From contig WTPW01000029.1 in the NCBI GenBank assembly GCA_009809945.1, positions 694,427-758,426 on the forward strand: 64,000 bases of DNA, written 5' to 3'. Below are positions 10,983-23,885 of the stretch, piece after piece. This DNA is from Gigaspora margarita. Lineage: Eukaryota > Glomeromycota > Glomeromycetes > Diversisporales > Gigasporaceae. Made by a program: the position numbers and the translations under genes. Within the stretch, counting starts at the first letter, position 1, and every line of letters starts with the position of its first letter. Below the pieces are notes generated by a model that was given only the letters and a program-made list of their open reading frames with translations, did not search any database and was not told the origin of the DNA.

Positions 10983-12902
10983 CAGTGTTTAAAATTCAAT
11001 CTAAAGTTACATTCTCAAAAGAGCATAATGTAAATTTTTATTGTTCTCAAAAACTTTTTAGTGTTCATTATATATTAAATATATTGAACATTAATTTTTA
11101 AAGAATGTTCATGTTTATATTAGCTTCAAACAATATTGATATATATTATTTTTAATTTACAACAAAATTAATTCAAATTAATAAAATCAATAATATAATA
11201 ATTAATTCTATAATCAAGTTTGCACCATTCTTGGTATGCTAATTGAAAATTAAGCTTTTTTTACACTGCAATTACTCATTGTAGTTTAACATATAGTGAA
11301 TTAAAGTTATATCTAACTTTTAATAATAAATTAAGTAGATTATAAATAAATAACTTATGCTCTGATAGTTTAATATAATAAATAAAATAATTTTTAATAA
11401 AGAATTCTATTATTAATAGAATAATAACTTCTTTGAAAATAAATTTTATACTTACAATTCACACACTAAGTTTATGCTTATCTATTAATAATTTTTTAAA
11501 CTTTGTATATGATTCTTAGTATTTTTTTCAATATAACACAATGTATTATCCCTTAAACTGTAAGCAATTCCAGGCAAATTTGTCTAGAAAATTGCTATAA
11601 ATATGCTTATAATCTATATTTTTTAAAACTTAAAATATTTAATTAAATTTTTTTTTGATAATATTTGAAAATAAGGATTATATTATAGTAGTATTTAATT
11701 TTATATTATAAGAAAAAAAGTTTAAGTTGCTTATAAGCTAAAAAAGACAAATTTTAAAAAATTGATTAGCCAAAAAAATTATTTACTTATTCTTGGTGAA
11801 CTATATAAATATTAACTCTAGCTCCCTGTTATAATACAATATTGTAGTTTATAAAAGAATTACAACTTTAATTATTGCAACTTTTGTGATTTACTTATAA
11901 AAATTAGGACTTTAATTAGAAGTAAAATTTTTTTTATAGATGGAAATATATAAAATTAAAAAAATCCAAAGAAAAGTTTTATAGTAAAAATTTTAAATTA
12001 AAAACTTCAAACTTTTTTTACTTTAAAGTTTATTAATAATTTTAAAAAAGTTTTATAATAAAGTTTATAAAATATATTTTAAAGAAAATATTCTATAAAT
12101 AAAGTATACCCCATATTCTTAATAAACTTTTATTTTATTTAAAAAATTGTAAATATTTCTAAAAATTCAGGCAAATTTGCCTGGAATACAGTTTAAAGGA
12201 TACAATTTAATTTCTAATAATTTTGTTAAAACTTCAAGTGCTTTTTATATTTGCTCATAGTAAAACAAGCCTTCCTATAATATTTTACTAATGCTACTAT
12301 TGGTTAATGCAATAAATTAGAATCCAATTACTTTGTTATTTAACTATTTAAACTTTGTACTAACTAATACTTTGTGTCTTTTTTACTTGCTTAGTATTAG
12401 CATATCATTTGACCCAAATTATCTATATATAAGTCTACACAATAATGGTACTCTCAATATAAAAAACACACTGCATGGCTAATGAATGTTTTATTTTAAA
12501 ATCTTTAAAGGCTGTTTTCTTAAATATATATTGTACAAAACCTATAAAACTGCTTCTATATACTAACAAAAAGTTTTTTTGTAAAATTTTAGTATTATCT
12601 AGGGGCTAGTAAAATTACAGACTTAACATTGTACAACTTTAAACATATGACTATACATAGTATATACATACATACAGAATTTGTCATAATCAAATTACAT
12701 TATTAAATTGATAAACATTTTATATAATTTATTGTTCTCATTAGTAAATCTAGAACATAAAAATTTTATAAATGTTCTCTTTGAGAACATTTCAAGAGAA
12801 TAAAATGTTCTCAAATAAGAGAACCTTTTTTTAAATATCAATGTTTTTAAAAAAACTCAAGTGTTCATTAAGAACTATAAGAACATTAAATTTTAAACAC
12901 TG
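10983..12902. mobile_element. 1.9-kb hAT-type element with perfect 8-bp target duplication
   Basis: Begins CAGTGTTTAAAATTCAAT and ends with the near-exact complement (ATTAAATTTTAAACACTG). TACATAGA flanks both ends (10975-10982 and 12903-12910). The subterminal regions carry many GTTCTTA/GAACATT words. No transposase frame survives, so it is non-autonomous or decayed. It contains a younger nested element (11549-12200). A truncated copy of its right half lies at 23283-23885. Confidence 0.85.
11549..12200. mobile_element. TA-flanked element nested in the hAT element
   Basis: Inverted ends TCCCTTAAACTGT...CCAGGCAAATTTG on the left and CAAATTTGCCTGGAATACAG...GGA on the right, with TA on both sides. 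Since it interrupts the hAT element, it inserted later. Confidence 0.65.
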
Positions 12903-13198
12903 TACATAGAGATATAAAATATTTCAGAAAATTTTTAAATAGTCACAGAACAAACCTAAAAAAGTTTTTCTTAAAAAAAAATTTTTTTAAAATTTTACTA
13001 TATGAACCACTTCTTCCCTTCTTCTGAAGGAGAGAGGAGGTAATGTAAAACAAATAATCTTTGGCCTGGCCTAACCAAGATTTTGTATATAAATGCAAAA
13101 TTCAGGTAGAAATATATACTACATATATTGTACTATGTTCCTGGTATATATATATTTAATTATATAATATGATATCACTTTATCATTCAACCACACTA

Positions 13199-13536
13199 GG
13201 GTTTTAGACACTTTTGCAATAATAATGTGGCACATAAGAATTAACCAATCAGAGAATATAAATTTTGATTTTCTCTAATTAGTTCAACACCAAAACAAAA
13301 TATGTATACAAGAAGAAAAAGAGAAAAAGAGCAAAAATACTCAAAAACTAGTGTTTAAATTGGCCTTAAAAAGCACATAAAAATGTCTAAAATGCAATTT
13401 ATATATATATATAGTGGCCTTTTAAGTATATATATATATATAAACTTTAACTCTAATCTTAATATAAAGCCAAAAAGTTAATCTGAATTATGCTATATTA
13501 CTAATAGTTACATTACTGCAAAAGTGTTTAAACTCC
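13199..13536. mobile_element. TA-flanked MITE
   Basis: Ends GGGTTTTAGACACTTTTGCA and the imperfect complement TGCAAAAGTGTTTAAACTCC; TA on both sides (13197-13198 and 13537-13538). 338 bp, non-coding. Confidence 0.75.
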
Positions 13537-13798
13537 TAAATAGGTCTTATTAGTTAGACAAGATATCATGCAGATCACCAAGTAAATTTTTTACTATAAA
13601 ATTTGAGTAATTGATAGCTATATATAAAATCTCTTTTTATAGTAAATTGCAATAGTGCCCTGCTTTTGATTACTGGATTCAGGATTCATAAAAGGAAATT
13701 GCACTTATGAAATATAGCAATAGCTTAGAAAAGCAAATACTATATTATTGTTTGAAATGTAGCAACAGACTCATATTTTTATGCCCTATAATGACCAT

Positions 13799-13845
13799 AA
13801 CTATGTTTTTGATACATTTTTAATAAAAATATCAAAAACGTAGTT
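13799..13845. repeat. Hairpin
   Basis: Arms AACTATGTTTTTGATA and TATCAAAAACGTAGTT around a 15-base A/T loop, one mismatch. Confidence 0.6.
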
Positions 13846-14029
13846 GTAGCATTTTCTGGATGTAATGCCGTGTGTCTATATTTGCACATTTAGTGCAACA
13901 ACAACACAGGTTTTACGTGTTTGTATCATGGGCTAATTCAAATCAATTACCCAGATAACTAATTTATATATATTGTAATTCTGTAATTATTGAATTACGA
14001 TAACCCTTTTTGATTATTTTGCAGTACTA

Positions 14030-16240
14030 CTAGTTTTTTTCTAGAATGAATGTTTGACAGAATGTATTGCAATAGTTAGAATAGATAGTTATACAATAGT
14101 TTTTTTTATATATATTTTGCAGTACTAATTGTTTTTTTTCTTTAGATTGAACATAGTACGATTGGTATACATAGTATTCTTTTATATATATATATATATA
14201 TATATACTATTTTGCAAGTCTGCCAGTTTTTTTTTTTAGAATATAGTAATTGTTTGACAGCAAGTAGTGCAATAGTTAGAACTTGTTGTTAGTATACGAT
14301 AGTATTTTTATTTTTTTTTAATATAACAGTACTAATGTTCTTACATTCTTTTCTTTAGAATGAACATAGTACAATTGTTGAAATATAGCTAGAACAGACA
14401 TATCACAGTAGTTGGTTTTTTTTTTTATTTATAATATAACAGTACTAATGTTCTTATATTCTTTTCTTTAGAATGAACATAGTATGATTGTTGGAATAAG
14501 AAGAATAAGAATGGACATATCATGGTAGTTAGATTTTTTTTATATAAATATAACAGTACTAACATTCTTACTCTTTTTTTAAAATTAATATAGTACAATT
14601 AACAAGAACAGTTATATCATAGTAGTTAGTTTTTTTTTATTAATATTATTAATATAAGTACTAATGTTCTTATGTTTTCTTCTTTAGAATGAACATAGTA
14701 TGATTGTTGGAATAAAAAGAATAAGAATGGATGTATCACAGTAGTCAGATATTTTTTTTATAAATATAATGGTACTAATGCTCTTTTCTTTAGAATGAAC
14801 ATTGGAATAGAATGGATGTATCATAGTAGTTAATTTTTTTTAATATAAGTACTAATGTTCTTACGTTCTTTTCTTTAGAATGAACATAGAATGATTGTTG
14901 GAATAAGAACAAGAACGGATATATCACAGTAGTTATATTTATTTTTTATTTTATTTTTTTTTATAAATATAATGGTACTAACATTCTTTTCTTTAGAATA
15001 AACATAGTACGATTATTGGAATAGAACTGATGCATTATGATAGTTGTTTTTTTTAATATAAGTACTAATGTTCTTATATTCTTTTTTTTAGAATGAACAT
15101 AGTATGATTGTTGGAATAAGAAGAATAAGAATGGATGTATCATGGTAGTTAAATTATTTTTTTTAATATAAATATAATGGTACTAATGTTCTTACATTCT
15201 TTTTTTAAGAATGAACATAATATGATTAACAAAAACAGATGTATCACAGTCATTAGGTTTTTTATAATTTTTATAATATAATTACTAACGTTCTTACATT
15301 CTCTTCTTTAAAATGAACATAGTATGATTGTTGGAATAAGAAGAATAAGAACAGATGTATCATAGTAGTTAGATTTTTTTTTATAAATATAACGGTACTA
15401 ATGTTCTTTTCTTTAGAATGAACATAGTATGATTGTTGAAATAGAATGGATATATTATGGTAGTTAGTTTTTTTTTAATATAAGTACTAATGTTCTTATA
15501 TTTTTTTTCTTTAGAATGAACATAGTATAATTGTTGGAATAAGAAGATAGTTAGATTTTTTTTAATATAAATATAACAGTACTAATGTTCTTATGTTCTT
15601 TTCTTTAGAATGAACATAATACAATTAACAAGAACAGATGTATTACTGTAATTGGGGTTTTTTTATAATATAAGTACTAATGTGCTTATGTTCTCTTTTT
15701 AGAATGAACATAGTACGATTGTTGGAATAAGAAGAATAAGAACAGATGTATTATGGTAGTTAGGTTATTTTTATAAATATAATGGTACTAATTTTTTTTC
15801 TTTAGAATGAACATAGTATGTTTGTTGGAATAAAATGGACATATCATGGTAGTTAGTTTTTTTTATTAATATAAGTACCAATGTTCTTATGTTCTTTTCT
15901 TTAGAACAGACATACGATGTTGGAATAAGAAGAATAAGAGCAGACATATTATGGTAGTTAGATTTTTTTTATAAATATAACAGTACTAATATTCTTTTTT
16001 TTAAAATAAACATAGTACAATTAAAACGTAGCTAGAACAGATATAAAATGGTAGTTGTTTTTTTTATTTTTTTGTTCTTTTTTCTAGACATAGTATGATT
16101 GGAACAGAACATAGCTAAAACAGGCATAGCACAAAAGTTAGTATACGATTTTGTTTTTTTTTATACAGTACTAATGTTTCTTCATTTTTTTTAGAATAAC
16201 ATAGTATAATTGTTAGTTAGTGTGGGCCGTAGCAGTAAAA
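14030..16240. repeat. Degenerate tandem array, about 20 units of roughly 100 bp
   Basis: Each unit carries, on the plus strand, TACTAAT, then a pyrimidine run usually ending TTCTTTAG, then AATGAACATAGTAYGATT, and further on GTAGTTAGATTTTTTT. TACTAAT plus CTTTAG looks like an intron branch point and acceptor. Several units have lost the AG (about 14575, 15310, 16000), so the array decays freely. Translating one candidate exon gives short NEHSTIVG-like peptides that match nothing recognised. It is best read as a minisatellite derived from an intron-exon unit. Confidence 0.75.
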
Positions 16241-16793
16241 TGTATGATAGTTGGGTTTTGGCAAAATTGGTTTATGTTGTAAATTGTATTTTTTAAAATA
16301 ATAAATTTCAAAATTTTTTTTAAAATAAATTTCGAATATCTTTTTTTTTTTTAAAAATAATAAATTTTAAATATATATGATGACCAATCAAAATTGATCA
16401 TGCGATTTACATGACGACTAATTTTTATCAGTCATCATGTGAATCATGTGATCAATTTGATTAGTCGATCATGGGGTCACCGTGGCGACATGTCTCTATA
16501 AAATAACACCCAATAAATAAAAATATATATAAATATGTATAAAAATAAAATAAAAAAAAATAAAAATTAAAAAATTAAAAAAAATTAAAAAAAATTAAAA
16601 AAATAAAAAAAATATAAAATTAAAAAAAAATAAAAAATTGTTATATCATTATTAAAATATAAAAAAAAGAAAAAATGTGCTTGTTACCAGTAGTAACAGT
16701 AACCAGATTAGGGTTAAGGTTAGATTTAGAGTTAGAAAAAAGTTTATTATATAACAAAACACCTTAAGAAGCATTTTTAGCTAGAAAAATATA
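16241..16793. other. Palindrome and A-rich low-complexity DNA
   Basis: A long imperfect palindrome lies at 16379-16470 (arms of about 40 bp). Then about 150 bp of AAAAATT low complexity, and TTAGGGTTAAGGTTAG at about 16709, a weak telomere-like motif. Confidence 0.5.
16379..16470. repeat. Long imperfect palindrome
   Basis: Arm GATGACCAATCAAAATTGAT... (16379-16418) pairs with 16431-16470 with few mismatches and a 12-base centre. MITE-like; no duplication identified. Confidence 0.65.
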
Positions 16794-17134
16794 CAGTCAA
16801 CCCTTCATAAATACAATGTGTACAGACAAGACTACAACATGCATTTAGAGAGGTATTGCATTTAGAGAGAGCCAATTAATTTGCAGCTTTAAAGATTTGA
16901 TCATCAAGTTTGTGTAACTTTTACTAAAAACTGTATAACTTATTTTAAATACTAAAATTTGATTGGCTACGTGCATTTATGGAGGTAGCATAATATAGAA
17001 AATTATTTGGAAGAACATGCATTTACAGAATATAGAACGTGCATTTAGCACTAAATATTTCTTACAGACAAGACAAAAACGTGCATTTAGGAAGTATTGC
17101 ATTTATGGAGGTTGCATTTATGGAGGTCTGACTG
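16794..17134. mobile_element. Tc1/mariner-type element with repeated GCATTTA words
   Basis: Ends CAGTCAACCCTTCATAAATAC and complement GGAGGTCTGACTG; TA on both sides (16792-16793 and 17135-17136). Inside, TTGCATTTAGAGAGG / TGCATTTATGGAGG recurs. A similar relic without clear ends is at about 44540-44620. Confidence 0.75.
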
Positions 17135-17136
17135 TA

Positions 17137-20100
17137 TTAGTTTTATAGGCACAATTTGAAGTTATTGCGATTTGTAGTTTTTTGAATTTTTTGTCATACC
17201 TAATCTAGCAATTTGATTGGCTTAGAACTATAACCACAGTTACAAATAGATTTGCCCAAAAAAAACATAATAATAAAAATTAAAAAAATTAAAAAAAAAA
17301 TAAAAAATTATTATAAAAATATAAAATTCGTTATAAAAATAAAAAATCGTTAAAATAAATTTGTAAAAAAATAATAATAATAATTTCATTATAAAAATAT
17401 AAAAAATAATAATAATAACAATAATAATTTTGTTAAAAAAATATATAAAAAAAATAACATTATAAATTTATAAATATAAATATATATAGTCCTAAGGGCT
17501 ATGGCAGTAAATGATCTGGGGTCTGGACTGACTGTATATGTACTGTGGATACCAGTGAAACAGTTGAGATTGGTCAAAGGAGCTGAAGATCAGAGGGTTT
17601 AAATAGGCAATTCCCGTAGTTGGGTTGCAGGTATGGCATCTAGTGTGGAACCTTTGGGCAGACCACTTAAATTAGATACCAAAAGTGTACGTGTGGCTAG
17701 TTGTACTCTCATTCAAGTGTAATTTCCCGATGCATAAACTGAATAAAATCCTATGCCGCAAGCAGGCACTTTGAAACCAAAAAAAAATATATAAATATAT
17801 ATAAAAAAAATAAAAAAATAAATAAATTCATTATAAATATATATATATATATAAAATCAATTCATTATAAAAATATAAAAAAAAAATAAAAAATAAATTC
17901 ATTATAAAAATATATAAAATTATAAATTTTAATGCTCTAGACTCATACTGGGTTCTGGTTTCTAGTAAATAAATTTAAAGTGAAATAAGAAATAAAATCA
18001 AAAAGAATTTTCTTTCAATAATGGCCTTTTGTTTTATATTTTACAAGCATTTGTGGAGCACTACTGGCACCCTTTATGATATGAAGTGCCTATAATAAAT
18101 AAAACTCAATTTTTTAAAATTCTGCTACAGAACTCACTATTTCATAATGTTAAAGAATTATTTTGTATTCAAATCATATAATTCTATTGTGGATTACTAT
18201 AAATAAAATTTTGTTACAACTCTATTTGATGGATAATATGTTGGTTTATATTATGAATTACTATTAAAAATTCTTATATAAAACTTGTGTGCTATTCTAA
18301 TAATTACAATACAATATTAGGGTTTAATTATTTTACATTAGAATTACTATAGTTTTTTTATATATTACTATCATAAACTTTACTATTCTAGTAATACATG
18401 GTATATGACTTACTAACATTGTGAAGGTGTTGGCAATCAGCCAATCAAATAAAATACAACTAACAATACCAATATCTAACTAAACCAATCTCTAACAGTA
18501 TGGCAAAACTCTTGATCCTCGAATTGGCAGGCAGAAAGAGGTGTGGAAGATTTGGTCTGGGTCTCGAGATTCATTTAGGTCTTGCTACAGTATAGTTAAG
18601 TGAAGCTAAGTATATCTTCTTTTTCTTGTATATGTTTCTTCTTTAGATAGCACTAACTCTACTCTACTTATATAAATCTACTATAATTTAGGGTGCTTGG
18701 GATGAAAGGGTTGAATATAATCATTAATATTATTAATAAATGATATGTGATCAAGGGCAAAATTGGATTGATGCAGGTAATTAATTGAACAATAGAGCAA
18801 CTAATTGTTTGATAAATTAGGCAATCAAAGGGATTAATTGATAGATGGGTTTATATAAAAGGTGATTAATTTAATTTTTCTTTTTCTAACTAGGTTAAAA
18901 ACTAAACTGAGTTCAAAATGCAGATTACAAAGTTATAATTAACAACATGACTTTTACTTGGAATAACAAATATTTCACAGGTATGGGGTAGTTTAATAAG
19001 TAATTTTATTATAACAAATGAGTTTAAGAGACAACAGAAACTTTTTAACACTTCTACTCTTATTTTAAAAGTTATAAGTCAAACCTGAACTCTCTAAGAG
19101 TTAATCTTTATTGAGGCGAAAAGGGAGTGTTTATATATCTCTTAATAAATACATGATTTTTAGACTAACTACACTATTTCTATTGAATTTACTTCTCTCT
19201 TATGATGACCTTACTGTGACTCATTTCTTTGAAGCAGAAGGCAGAAGCAGCTTTTTCCAAGCCTGGAAGGTTAAGTGTCATAAGAAGCCTTTTAGCCTTA
19301 GTACTATAATCCATTATATACTAGTACTATATTACTAGCAAAACCCAAAGCTAGGCTAAGTATATTGTTTACAAAAGGGTTGTAAATAAACATTGATAGC
19401 TAAATGCCAAGGGAATAAACTATTTTCTATTATAGGGGTAAAGATACATATGAAGAATCTATTGTTTACAAAAAGGAAAATAAACAAACATTAGCAGCAA
19501 AATGCCAAGTGCACAAATTAGATTGTGGCTCTGGAATATGCAGTTATCCTCTAGAAATACTATTATGCTATTTGGGCTATGCTAATCTCTCATACTATGG
19601 CATAATTTTAGGGAAAATCATATGATTGTATAATATACTCAGGGGGATAATTACTCTAAAGTAAACAAAAGAAAAAAATGCTTGAGGCATAGCCCATCAC
19701 AATCTCTCACTCTTATTTTCAAGTTCTACAAAATAAAAAGTATCAAGGCTTGAATACTTTTTCTAAGCTAGGACACTGACAACCTAGACTGGATTGGGTT
19801 TACTGTCAAATTTTGGAATTTGAGAAACATTTCTTTAGTTTTCTCTGTTTATTTTTTTTAATTCCAATTTCATTTTTATAACAGTTTTTATGCTTGTAAA
19901 TACCATTATAGATTTACCTTCTGGCTCTTCTCATGAGCCTGCAACTTGTATAGGGATACATTTTAATATTCTTCTGGTACTTCTTCTTTAGACTTATCTA
20001 GCAGGTAATATGGATATTTTCTTTTTTTTTCTTCTTTCTGTCTCTAGGGTTTTCTCTTTTCTTATGCCAATAGGGCATGCAATATTTTTGGGTTACTCTA

Positions 20101-20926
20101 TGATATCTATTCAGGGCTTCTATTCAAGACTTATTTGACATAGATACAGATGTATCCTCCTTTCTTGCCATTTCAATTACTCTCAATTTCTCTTGAATTT
20201 CTTCCTATTGGTTTCATTTTTTTCTACTTTCTTTCTGTATTCAACAATGGGTTTCTTTCTTTGTGGCATATATATGAGCATGTGTGTTTTTTTTTTTAAA
20301 TAATTAAAAACTAAAAATTTGTTATTTTTATTAAAAAATGTGCCCAACCTTCATATTTCTGTTATAACCAACAGCTTCTTGTACCTAAAGTCATGTCCTT
20401 TTTATGGCTTTTTTTTATTGAAGTAATTATTCATACTCTGCTTGAGGTAGGTTACAAACTTTGGACAATATGGTCCAATTAGTGCAGTGCAGTTGCCTAT
20501 GTCATAATGCTCAAAGAGGTAGTGAATTTTGCTGGCAGCATCAGTGAAGTACCTGGGCATAGTTCTTCAGAGTCTAAGAGTTTTTCTTTTTGGAAATCGA
20601 GTTAATATTTCTTCCAAATAGAAAGTGTGGACTAGACTTTCAATTCATTCATTTTTCTCAAGTGCACAAATCATTTTTTCATAAGTGATAGCGGCTTTTC
20701 AAAAAGCATTTGGCTCCCTATATAGAAATAGGAAGGGGGTCTTTGAGTGCCAGGTTGATTGTTTAGGTCAATATAAATTTGGGTGGCTGTGGTGCTACTC
20801 ATATTGATAAAAGAAAAAAATTTTTTTTTAATCTAGACTAGTCTTCTCACTTACCTATTTTCGTTATTAATCAATTTTTGATATATATTGATTTATAATA
20901 TACTAATCAATATATAATGTTTAATT
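17137..20926. other. Intergenic, low-complexity blocks and unassigned moderate-GC sequence
   Basis: Blocks of (TAAAAAT)n-like A-rich sequence at about 17270-17460 and 17780-17930 share the word TTCATTATAAAAATATA. Moderate-GC stretches at about 17500-17780 (with AATAAAA near its end) and 18420-18900 could be solo-LTR-like pieces, but no paired copy was found. Short frames (for example 19111-19338) show no domain. The part next to 20900 probably belongs to the decayed retrotransposon. Confidence 0.4.
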
Positions 20927-22915
20927 TTAATTGATACTAAGCATTTTATACTCCTCTCTCATAGTACACTTTAAAATTTTCTTGTTTATAAGAGCTAGAA
21001 GAACTTTCTTATTCATATCATGAAGCTTATATACACTATTTAGAAAAAAATTATGTATATAGCATGGGCCCTTCCATTTAGGCTCTAGTTTGTATTTACG
21101 GGTGACAAGTATTCTAGCATTATAAACCAATACTTTATCTCTGATGGAAAATAAGGGGTGGTAAGGCTTTGTTAGTCATATTGTGCCTTTTGTTTGTTTT
21201 GGGCAGCTTGTATTTGACATATTGCCTCTTTACAGGCCCATTGGAGGTCATGACGATCTCAGATATTTGTTGAATTATTGTCCCATAAAGTAGATCAGAG
21301 GAGTCACTAAGGTGTAGAGAAGCTTAGCCTGTCATCTATATACCAAATAAAAGGGCATTTCTTGGGTCGAAGCTTGTTTTGTAGTTTGATATGCAAACAA
21401 TATGAGAGCTATTAGCAAGTCCTAATCTAAGATATTCTCTACTAATCATGCTAAAGAATTATAGAGGATCTTGTTAAACTGTAATACTAACCTATTAGTC
21501 TGTGGGCAGTACAGAGTAGAGTAGTGGTGGTCGATCATTTGTTCAACCAGCATTTCATCAATGAGGCTGTTACAAAAATGGGATCTCCTATCTGATAATA
21601 TGCTTTGGGGCACCCATGTTGGCATATTATTTTTTCATAGATAAATTTTGCTACTTTTTTAGCATCATCCCTTGGAATAGCAGAGCTTCGGACCACTTTG
21701 TGATGTAGTCAGTAGCTACAACGATATAACAGTTGGTTTGTAGAGTAATTAACAGGGGTCTGACTATGTCAATTCCAATTCTATAAATAGGGCTCCCACT
21801 GTTATAGAGTGTAAAGGTTCTTATGACTTTCATATACCATGTTTCTAACAACTTTCACAAGTCTTGACATTGTCAACCTAGATTTCTACCTCTTTAGAGA
21901 AATGCTAGAGACTAGAGCAACTAATGCAGGGAGACACTTTATGTAATTCACACTAATTACTGTGGTATGCAAGGGTCAGAAGGGATACTGTTATTTGGGC
22001 AGTATTTTGTAAAGAGGCTTGGGGGATTTGCAATTATGAAAGAGGCCACAATTAATAGTATATGAGGATACTAAGAATTGTATCAAATGTATTTTAGTGA
22101 AGACACACTACTTCACTTCTATTTTATTCAATAAACCAGAGATTCTTTACTCTGCTTTTTAGCAAAGGAAAAACCTTGAGTATTTATACATGTTTGGCTA
22201 ATATAAATAAATACAATAATAAATAAAGAAATCTATATAATCGATATATTTGATATATGCTAATGCTAAATATAATGGCTATAATAAATATAATAAAGAT
22301 AATAAATATATTAGATATATCCTAAATATCAGCTATATTAGATATGTTAATTATAACTGTTAAAACTGTTATGTCCCAAATGTCTAGAATGACAGACATG
22401 TCTGTGATTAACTCAAATGTATAGGATTACTCGAAATGTCCGATATTCTGTGTCACGGGTGGCGCAGTATTAGTTGACCAATAGGATTTGGGCGCAGTAA
22501 GGCGATTGTAAGGACAATCATTCAGTTTTAACTAGCGTGGGCTAGAATGGTCCAATCGAGATGATTTTGGTACCATTCGAAAGCTCTCATCGAGGCGGTC
22601 ACGATGGTGGTAGTTTCATTAAATTCTGATCACGGGATCAAGAATTATCGCCGGTATACGTTTAGGCGTTTTTAGAGGTCTAACAACATACTCCTATATA
22701 TCTTGCTATATATTAGGCCAATTGTAGTAGTTGCACAGTTGTTGAACATAATATTCCTCCTAAAATGAGCACCTAATGGGTGGTCATGGTCAAGGGCAAG
22801 GATAGTATTCACCTTCCCTTCTTGTAGGACCTTAATTGACTTTTTTCTTTTATTTTTCTTATACAGGGCTCTTTTTTTTAGATAGAAGAATTGACTCTGC
22901 CTTTCCAATTGCTTA
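20927..22915 (-). pseudogene. Decayed Ty3/gypsy-type integrase, interrupted by an insertion
   Basis: Reading down the minus strand there is first an integrase zinc-binding start with histidines spaced as DHDHPLGAHF (about 22800). After an interruption comes the cysteine pair KTCESC (about 21870). The catalytic-core start follows as YRIGIDIVRPL and IVVATDYITKWSEA (about 21700-21790), then a broken ASTQEMPFYLVY block (about 21350). Last is the C-terminal LVTRKYKLEPKWKGPCYIH, with the GPY/F-type motif, to 20927. Stops and frameshifts occur throughout, and no reverse transcriptase survives in the window. Roughly 21890-22676 is foreign to the integrase and includes a GC-richer piece (22370-22680). 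This is a fungal retrotransposon relic; the order of pieces is certain, the exact limits are not. Confidence 0.7.
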
Positions 22916-23282
22916 CATTATAGCTTGCAAAATGGGATAGGAACTGCTAATATTGTAGGTAAAGTTTGACCATTTGGTAGTGTTGTGGTTCTATTTTCTT
23001 TTATGCCAGGCTACTGATAACCTGGTTGAGACTGAGCTTAATGTCAGGTTTCGTATAGTGATTTTGAACATAAGGAGAAAAATTTATGTTGTGACTGAAG
23101 CTGGAAATAGCTAAAGCTGGAAATTAGAAAAGCTGATTTAAAAAAATAATTTCTAAAAAATCTACTAATAATCTATTATTATTAAAACTAACCCTAAACC
23201 CTAACCTAACCCTAAAAAAAACCAACAAAAGGCCCTAAAATTTTTTAAAAATTCCATATTAAAATAATTAAAATTTCCAGCA
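22916..23282. repeat. MITE-like repeat containing telomere-like CCCTAA words
   Basis: Subrepeated AGCTGGAAAT at about 23095-23125 and the complement ATTTCCAGC at about 23272-23280 bound a roughly 190-bp unit. Its interior (AACCCTAAACCCTAACCTAA at about 23190) and overall order match the element at 48458-48680. The telomere-like words are therefore part of a dispersed repeat. Confidence 0.5.
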
Positions 23283-23885
23283 TAATTTAATTTCTAATAA
23301 ATTTGTTAAAACTTCAAGTGCTTTTTATATTTGCTCATAGTAAAACAAGCCATTCTATAATATTTTACTAATGCTACTATTGGTTAATGCAATAAATTAG
23401 AATCCTATTTAACTTTTTAAACTTTGTACTAACAAATACTTTGTGTTTTTTTTATTTGCTTAGTATTAGCTTATAATTTGACCCAAATCATCTATATATA
23501 AGTCCACACAATAATGATACTCTCAATATAAAAAAACACTGCATGGCTAATGAATGTTTTATTTTAAAAATCTTTAAAGGCTATTTTTTAAATATTTATT
23601 GGTTACCCATATTGTAAAATTTTAAAAATATGTGCTACATATAGTACATATATATTTACAGAATTTGTTATGATCAAATTACATTATCAATTTGATAAAC
23701 ATTTTATATAATTTATTGTTTTCATTAGTAAATCTAGAACATAAAAATTTTATAAATGTTCTCTTTGAGAACATTTCAAGAGAATAAAATGTTCTCAAAT
23801 AAGAGAACCTTTTTTTAAATATTAATGTTCTTAAAAAACTCAAATGTTCATCGAGAACCATAAGAACATTGAATTTTAAACACTG
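23283..23885. mobile_element. Truncated second copy of the 10983-12902 hAT element (right half)
   Basis: From 23283 the sequence follows 12204-12902 closely, with small indels and substitutions, and ends with the same terminus AATTTTAAACACTG. The left half is missing. The right junction abuts another repeat (23886 onward). Confidence 0.8.

Larger units (their letters stand above)
12903..14029. other. Intergenic with one MITE and a hairpin
   Basis: No gene seen. It contains the MITE 13199-13536, (TA)n runs at about 13400-13442, and a perfect-stem hairpin at 13799-13845. At 13673-13693 is a 21-mer also found just after the stop codon of the 30.1-31.9 kb gene. Confidence 0.45.

Noticed and set aside
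14961..15143. Small protein on the minus strand
   Set aside because: Lies wholly inside the tandem array and repeats with its unit.
22367..22688. Solo LTR inserted in the integrase relic (TGTTA...TAACA)
   Set aside because: End pattern is suggestive but the flanking 5-mers do not match. Kept as an unclassified insertion.
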